Source: Palsa-504 sp963808615
GTDB lineage: Bacteria; Actinomycetota; Actinomycetes; Streptosporangiales; Streptosporangiaceae
Assembly: GCA_963808615.1 (NCBI GenBank)
Contig: CAWEGV010000011.1
Location: 868,001-932,000, forward strand
Direction: 5' to 3'
Length of the DNA stretch: 64,000 nt
How positions within the stretch are numbered: position 1 is the stretch's first letter; every line of letters starts with the position of its first letter. Below the pieces are notes generated by a model, which was given only the letters and a program-made list of their open reading frames with translations, did not search any database and was not told the origin of the DNA. Below, piece after piece: positions 60,157-64,000 of this stretch. Both the position numbers and the translations under genes were made by a program.

Positions 60157-60747
60157 GTGAGCACCGCTCCCTTGCCCAGCCCGCTCCGCCGCTTCCTCGC
60201 GCAACTGAATGAGCTGCGTTGGAATGAGAGGCTGCGTTCCGCCGACGTCCCGGACATGGACAAGGTGGGACGGCTCCTGGTGGAACCGGCCGCCGATGAG
60301 GAGTTCTTCGACCCGCTGATCGCGGAGCTCCCCTCCGCCGAGCCCGGCGATCGATGGCTGATCAGGCCCGAACAGGGCCCGCGCCTGGTGCTGGTCCACC
60401 GGCCGGATTCGGTGATGGGCTACACGCACTCCCATCGCTGCTGGGTCGCCATCGCTCCCGTCCGCTGGGTCGAGACCCATCAGCGCTGGGACGCGGTCCG
60501 TCATCCCGGCGGCCGGGCCGAACTGCGCCTGGCCGACGAGCGGGCCATGATTCGCGGTGATGTGGCGACGCTGACCCCGCCTCACGACGTGCACAACCAC
60601 GGTCATGTCGCTGGCACAGGTCCCAGCCCCTACTCGCTGATCCTGCTGGGTGACCACATGCTCTTGTTCGACCGGGAGGAATACGATCCCGAGCAGGGGA
60701 CGTGGCGGGCACTCGCGCCCGGCGATCCAGGTCGGTCGAACCGCTGA
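60157..60747 (+). CDS. Cupin-like protein of unknown function
   Basis: A 196-residue soluble protein from GTG 60157. The central region has a cupin/cysteine-dioxygenase-like metal pattern: GYTHSHRCWVAIAPVRWVET (HxH), then LTPPHDVHNHGHVAGTG (H near the second motif) and YSLILLGDHMLLFDREEYD. A metal-dependent beta-barrel is inferred; no named enzyme can be assigned. It lies between the LuxR regulator and the exporter on the same strand, 34 nt before the latter's GTG. Confidence 0.65.
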   Translation: MSTAPLPSPLRRFLAQLNELRWNERLRSADVPDMDKVGRLLVEPAADEEFFDPLIAELPSAEPGDRWLIRPEQGPRLVLVHRPDSVMGYTHSHRCWVAIAPVRWVETHQRWDAVRHPGGRAELRLADERAMIRGDVATLTPPHDVHNHGHVAGTGPSPYSLILLGDHMLLFDREEYDPEQGTWRALAPGDPGRSNR

Positions 60748-60781
60748 CTCCCGGGGACGCCGGAGTAGGGATGCGCACGCG

Positions 60782-62962
60782 GTGACCAGCAGGACCGAAG
60801 CCGAGACCGTGACCGACGGCCAGCCGCAGGCCCTCGGTCAGCGGCGGATCCTGGTGATCATCGGTGCCCTGCTGCTCGGCATGCTGCTGGCCGCGCTCGA
60901 CCAGACCATCGTGGCGACCGCGCTGCCGACGATCGCGGGCGACCTGCACGGGCTGTCGCATCTGTCCTGGGTGGTCACCGCCTACCTGCTTGCCTCCACG
61001 GTGTCGACGCCGCTGTGGGGCAAGCTCGGCGACATGTACGGCCGGAAAGTGTTCTTCCAGGCCTCGATCGTGATCTTCCTGGTCGGTTCCGCGCTGTCCG
61101 GCCTAGCGAACTCCATGATCTGGCTGATCGCGTCCCGCGCCGTCCAGGGACTGGGCGGTGGCGGCCTGCTGGTCGGCGCGCAGACCATCGTCGGGGATGT
61201 CGTCCCGCCCCGCCAGCGCGGTCGCTATCAGGGGATCTTCGGCGCCACGTTCGGCGTCGCCAGCGTGCTCGGCCCTCTGATCGGCGGCTTCTTCGTGGAC
61301 AACCTGTCCTGGCGGTGGGTGTTCTACATCAACCTTCCGCTCGGCGCCGTGGCCCTGGTGGTGACCGCGTCGGTGCTGCCCGGCCAGCTGAGCCGGGCCC
61401 GGCACGCGATCGACTACGCGGGCACCGCACTCATCGGCTCATCGGCCGTATGCCTGGTGCTGCTGACCTCACTCGGCGGCAACACCTACCGCTGGGGCTC
61501 GTTCCCGATCATCTTGCTTGCGGTACTCGGGGTCGTCTGCGCGGTCGGCTTCGTCCTGGTAGAGCGGCGGGCCGCCGAGCCCGTCGTGCCGCTGAAACTG
61601 TTCGCCAACCGGGTGTTCACCTCCGCCAGCGTGGTCGGCTTCGCCGTCGGCTTCGCCATGTTCGGCGCGCTGGCCTACCTGCCGCAGTACATGCAGGTCG
61701 TCCGCGGGATCTCACCCACGCTGTCTGGCCTGCGGCTGCTGCCCCTGATGCTCGGGCTGCTACTGACCTCCATCGGCACCGGTTTCCTGGTCACCAAGTG
61801 GGGCCGCTACAAAATCTTCCCCGTGGTGGGCACCGCGGTGATGACCCTCGGGCTGTTCCTGCTGTCACGTCTTGCCGTCGGGACGAGCTTCTGGCTCGTG
61901 TCGCTGTACCTGTTCATCCTCGGCGTGGGCATCGGCGCGTCGTTGCAGGTGCTGGTGATCGCGGTGCAGAACGCGGTCGACTATGCCGATCTGGGCGCTG
62001 CCACGTCCGGCGCGACGTTCTTCCGCTCCATCGGCGGCTCGTTCGGCACCGCGGTCTTCGGCGCGATCTTCTCCGGCGTGCTGGCCGGCGACATCGCCGC
62101 CGCGCTGCACGGGGTCTCGCTGCCCAGCGGGATCACCGCGTCCACCGGAGCCAGCCCCGCGGTGCTCGAGCACCTGCCCCCGGCGATCAGGGACGGTTAC
62201 ATCGCCGGGTTCACCCAGGCGCTGCACACGGTGTTCCTGTACGCCACGCCCATGGGTGCGGTGGCCTTCATCCTGAGCCTGATGCTGAAGGAGGTGCCGC
62301 TGCGGAACACCACGCGCGCGGTGGACCGGGCCCAGAGCACCGCCCCCACGGCCATCCCAGCTACCCGGGACTCCCAGCAGGAGATGGAGCGTGCGCTGGT
62401 GACATTGTTCGGCCGTGAGCAGCGGGCGGATATCTATCGCCGTCTCGCGGAGGCGGCCGATGTCCAGCTGAGTCCTCGAGGCACCTGGCTGATGTACCGC
62501 ATCGCGGACAACGTCCCGATCACCGAGGCGGCGATGGCCGGTCTGCTCGGCATCGCCGTCGCCGACCTGGAGCAGCGCCTGACCGAACTCACGACCGCCG
62601 GCTACGTCACCGTCGCCGCCGGACCCGGGACCAGCCCCGCCGACGGGGACGGCGCCCAGGCGAGTCTCGCCGTCGTGCTCACCCCCGCCGGTCCAGCCGA
62701 CGGGGACGGCGCCCAGGCCAGCCCCGCCGACGGGGACGGCGCCCAGGCCAGCCCCGCCGTCGCGCTCACGACCGTCGGCCAGCAGGCCGCCGCCCGGCTG
62801 GCCGTTGCCCGGGAGGCGGGCATTGACCGGCTGTGTACGGACTGGCAGCCCGACAAGATCCCGGAGTTGCGTCGGCTGCTCGGGCGGGTCACCACCACCC
62901 TGGTGGCCACCGACGTCTCACCGGAGCGGGACGGAGCCGCCGCCCAGGCCACGCCCGCGTGA
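60782..62962 (+). CDS. DHA2-family MFS exporter fused to a C-terminal winged-helix-like domain
   Basis: A 726-residue protein from GTG 60782. Residues about 20-510: 14-helix EmrB/QacA-type drug exporter with LAALDQTIVATALPTIAGDL (motif D1), GKLGDMYGRKVFF (motif A), GVASVLGPLIGGFFVDNLSW (motif C), and DYADLGAATSGATFFRSIGG. Residues about 530-700: a soluble region with EMERALVTLFGREQRADIYR, LSPRGTWLMYRIADNVPITE and LEQRLTELTTAGYVTVAAG, which reads as a MarR-like winged helix, interrupted by a linker with PADGDGAQAS repeats. Fusion of exporter and sensor domain suggests self-contained control. Confidence 0.85.
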   Translation: MTSRTEAETVTDGQPQALGQRRILVIIGALLLGMLLAALDQTIVATALPTIAGDLHGLSHLSWVVTAYLLASTVSTPLWGKLGDMYGRKVFFQASIVIFLVGSALSGLANSMIWLIASRAVQGLGGGGLLVGAQTIVGDVVPPRQRGRYQGIFGATFGVASVLGPLIGGFFVDNLSWRWVFYINLPLGAVALVVTASVLPGQLSRARHAIDYAGTALIGSSAVCLVLLTSLGGNTYRWGSFPIILLAVLGVVCAVGFVLVERRAAEPVVPLKLFANRVFTSASVVGFAVGFAMFGALAYLPQYMQVVRGISPTLSGLRLLPLMLGLLLTSIGTGFLVTKWGRYKIFPVVGTAVMTLGLFLLSRLAVGTSFWLVSLYLFILGVGIGASLQVLVIAVQNAVDYADLGAATSGATFFRSIGGSFGTAVFGAIFSGVLAGDIAAALHGVSLPSGITASTGASPAVLEHLPPAIRDGYIAGFTQALHTVFLYATPMGAVAFILSLMLKEVPLRNTTRAVDRAQSTAPTAIPATRDSQQEMERALVTLFGREQRADIYRRLAEAADVQLSPRGTWLMYRIADNVPITEAAMAGLLGIAVADLEQRLTELTTAGYVTVAAGPGTSPADGDGAQASLAVVLTPAGPADGDGAQASPADGDGAQASPAVALTTVGQQAAARLAVAREAGIDRLCTDWQPDKIPELRRLLGRVTTTLVATDVSPERDGAAAQATPA
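62639..62748 (+). repeat. Three copies of a 23-bp repeat in the exporter tail
   Basis: GCCGACGGGGACGGCGCCCA followed by GGC occurs at 62639-62661, 62696-62718 and 62726-62748, encoding ADGDGAQAS. It lies in the linker that splits the C-terminal domain. Confidence 0.85.
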
Positions 62963-63067
62963 TGACCAGCGCCACCTGACCGGGCTCCCGAGTCGACCCA
63001 CGGCCGGGCTGCCGTCCGCCTCGGGCCGCGCTCGGGTACATTCTGGGCGGGCGGAGAGGAAAGTGGC

Positions 63068-63694
63068 ATGGCGATCGTGGTGCTGGTGCTCTGGGCGTTC
63101 ACCGCGGGGGCCGGGACCTACCTGCTGGTGACGAGCAGTCTGGGGCGCGCCGGTACCCCTGACCCCGAAGCCTCCGCACCTGCCACCCAGCCCGCTGCGG
63201 CCCCCGCCACCAAGCCCGCCGCGGCTGCCGCACCTGCCACCAAGCCCGTCACGGCCCCCGCCACCCAGTCCGCCGCGGCGGTCCGGCCCCAGCCTTCTCC
63301 GCAGCGGGAGGCTTCGCAGCGGGAGATGCGGCGCGCGGCCCGGCAGCGCTGGGATCCGCCCTCGCTGACCGCGGCCAGGAAGGCGCCCGTGCTGCCGGGG
63401 GCGCGCTCGGTGCTGGAATTCGCCCACCCGGCCTGCGCCCTGGTCGGGTGGGCGTTCTGGCTGGGCTTCACGTTGATCCATGCCCGGGGCCTGGGCTGGA
63501 TCGCGTTCGGGCTGATAGCGTTCACCGCCTGCCTGGGCCTGGCCTGGTTCACCGCCAACGTCCGCGCCGCCCGGACTGGTGACCGCGACCGGCCGGCGCC
63601 GTATTTCTCGGGCCGCCTGATGGTCGTGCACGGCTGTGCCGCGGCCGTCACCATCACGCTGGCCGCGCTCACCGCCCTGGTCATCCGCGGCTAG
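63068..63694 (+). CDS. Membrane protein of unknown function
   Basis: A 208-residue protein: N-terminal membrane segment (IVVLVLWAFTAGAGTYLLVT), a low-complexity Ala/Pro/Thr/Lys linker with APATKP and APATQP repeats (residues 35-75), then a basic segment and three more helices (LEFAHPACALVGWAFWLGFT; GWIAFGLIAFTACLGLAWFT; MVVHGCAAAVTITLAALTAL). No family is recognised. Start ATG 63068 has GGAGAGGAAAG upstream. It follows the exporter by about 105 nt and could share its transcript. Confidence 0.65.
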   Translation: MAIVVLVLWAFTAGAGTYLLVTSSLGRAGTPDPEASAPATQPAAAPATKPAAAAAPATKPVTAPATQSAAAVRPQPSPQREASQREMRRAARQRWDPPSLTAARKAPVLPGARSVLEFAHPACALVGWAFWLGFTLIHARGLGWIAFGLIAFTACLGLAWFTANVRAARTGDRDRPAPYFSGRLMVVHGCAAAVTITLAALTALVIRG

Positions 63695-63757
63695 GGCCTG
63701 TCCGGGCACGCTGGTGGCCAGTGCCGGCGGCGCCTGCACGGATAGGAGGAGACGAGC

Positions 63758-63802
63758 GATCATGAGCCCGGGAGCGTTTTCTTCGTGGTGAGGCTCATGA
63801 TC
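63758..63802. promoter_or_regulatory. Inverted repeat covering two start codons
   Basis: GATCATGAGCC (63758-63768) and GGCTCATGATC (63792-63802) are perfect 11-bp arms around a 23-nt loop. The left arm contains an ATG with AGGAGGAG upstream, and the right arm contains a second ATG. In RNA the stem would hide both start codons, as in a translational switch; it could also be a terminator. Confidence 0.45.
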
Positions 63803-63892
63803 TTCGGCCGCCGCGAACACTGGCCACTACCTAGAACTACGGCCGGCGGAACGTTCCGGCTCACATATCGCGGGCCCGTAAGGAGTAGGTAA
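63797..63892 (+). CDS. Possible 31-residue basic peptide
   Basis: From ATG 63797 in the right arm of the inverted repeat: MIFGRREHWPLPRTTAGGTF then RLTYRGPVRSR and stop at 63892. It is Arg-rich, with no recognised family. A nine-residue frame (ATG 63762, MSPGAFSSW) with a strong AGGAGGAG ends just before it and could act as a leader. Confidence 0.2.
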   Translation: MIFGRREHWPLPRTTAGGTFRLTYRGPVRSR

Positions 63893-64000
63893 GGACTAGG
63901 GCCGCCTTCGCACCCTGGCCGCGCTGAGCGCCCTTCGCCGGTACGCGGCGGGCGTTCGCTGAGTACGATCGATTCCGGGGCGGCGACCGGCAAAGGATCG

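Larger units (their letters stand above)
63695..64000. other. Downstream region with possible leader structure
   Basis: About 306 bases to the window end. It contains the inverted repeat 63758-63802 and two tiny plus-strand frames described separately. No larger gene is supported on either strand. Confidence 0.4.

Noticed and set aside
58282..60657. A 791-codon open frame antisense to the LuxR-type regulator
   Set aside because: It is a high-GC shadow: the plus strand has full NTPase and LuxR motifs, while the minus frame is low-complexity with no family pattern.
63760..63993. 77-codon minus-strand frame at the window end
   Set aside because: No ribosome site and no recognisable pattern; it overlaps the inverted repeat and short plus frames.
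1..64000. tRNA, rRNA, riboswitch or complete insertion sequence
   Set aside because: None was recognised by reading; a covariance-model scan would be needed to exclude weak RNA elements.

Overview
The window is high-GC DNA of actinobacterial type. Evidence: GTG starts, four-base ATGA overlaps, SARP/AfsR-type and LuxR-type STAND regulators, a DUF574-type SAM methyltransferase, VKOR and DUF929 membrane thiol proteins, and an IdeR/DtxR-like iron box. A filamentous or soil actinomycete fits; the genus cannot be fixed from this sequence. No tRNA, rRNA, CRISPR array, prophage or complete insertion sequence was seen.

Region 1 (1-24.6 kb) is a worn accessory region. Intact genes (3' end of pgeF, a DsrE/TetR divergent pair with a clear operator, an MBL-fold hydrolase, a cytidylate kinase-like protein, a cyclic-nucleotide-domain protein, a semialdehyde-type dehydrogenase, a methyltransferase, a lipase, an ABC exporter operon) alternate with at least a dozen frameshifted, truncated or chimeric genes: an alpha/beta hydrolase, a Ser/Thr kinase, FGGY-kinase, cupin, methyltransferase, Mfd and VOC remnants, a non-catalytic hexapeptide protein, a GMC oxidoreductase fused to a PH-like domain, a collagen-like protein, an XRE-NB-ARC-TPR regulator and a second truncated copy of its DNA-binding domain.

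Region 2 (24.6-38.3 kb) is intact: a siderophore-interacting flavoprotein, three methyltransferases and a VOC protein, a peptidoglycan-binding membrane protein, a cation/proton antiporter, the translationally coupled murL-murD2 pair (alternative route for placing D-glutamate in peptidoglycan), a pentapeptide-repeat/methyltransferase pair, a carboxylesterase, a gamma-carbonic-anhydrase-like protein, an amidohydrolase and a DMT transporter.

Region 3 (38.3-45.5 kb, all minus strand) is an envelope metal and thiol-redox block: FTR1 iron permease with an upstream iron box, a DUF929 CxxC protein, a VKOR-type oxidoreductase, then a tight operon of a large DoxX-like/SCO1 fusion, a lipoprotein and a CtaG-like oxidase-assembly protein. 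A short sequence, CCATAGAGC, recurs in two intergenic gaps of this block and again as a 10-unit tandem array at 50.3 kb.

Region 4 (45.8-60.1 kb) has two large STAND regulators flanking a D-3-phosphoglycerate-dehydrogenase-like gene and a gamma-glutamylation catabolic cluster: class I amidotransferase hydrolase, GntR regulator, amino acid/amine permease, glutamine-synthetase-like ligase, aldehyde dehydrogenase and SDR. It resembles the Puu polyamine route but lacks a PuuB oxidase; the SDR suggests an amino-alcohol substrate.

Region 5 (60.1-64 kb) carries a cupin-like protein, a DHA2-family exporter fused to a winged-helix-like domain, a membrane protein and a noncoding tail with a start-codon-sequestering inverted repeat.
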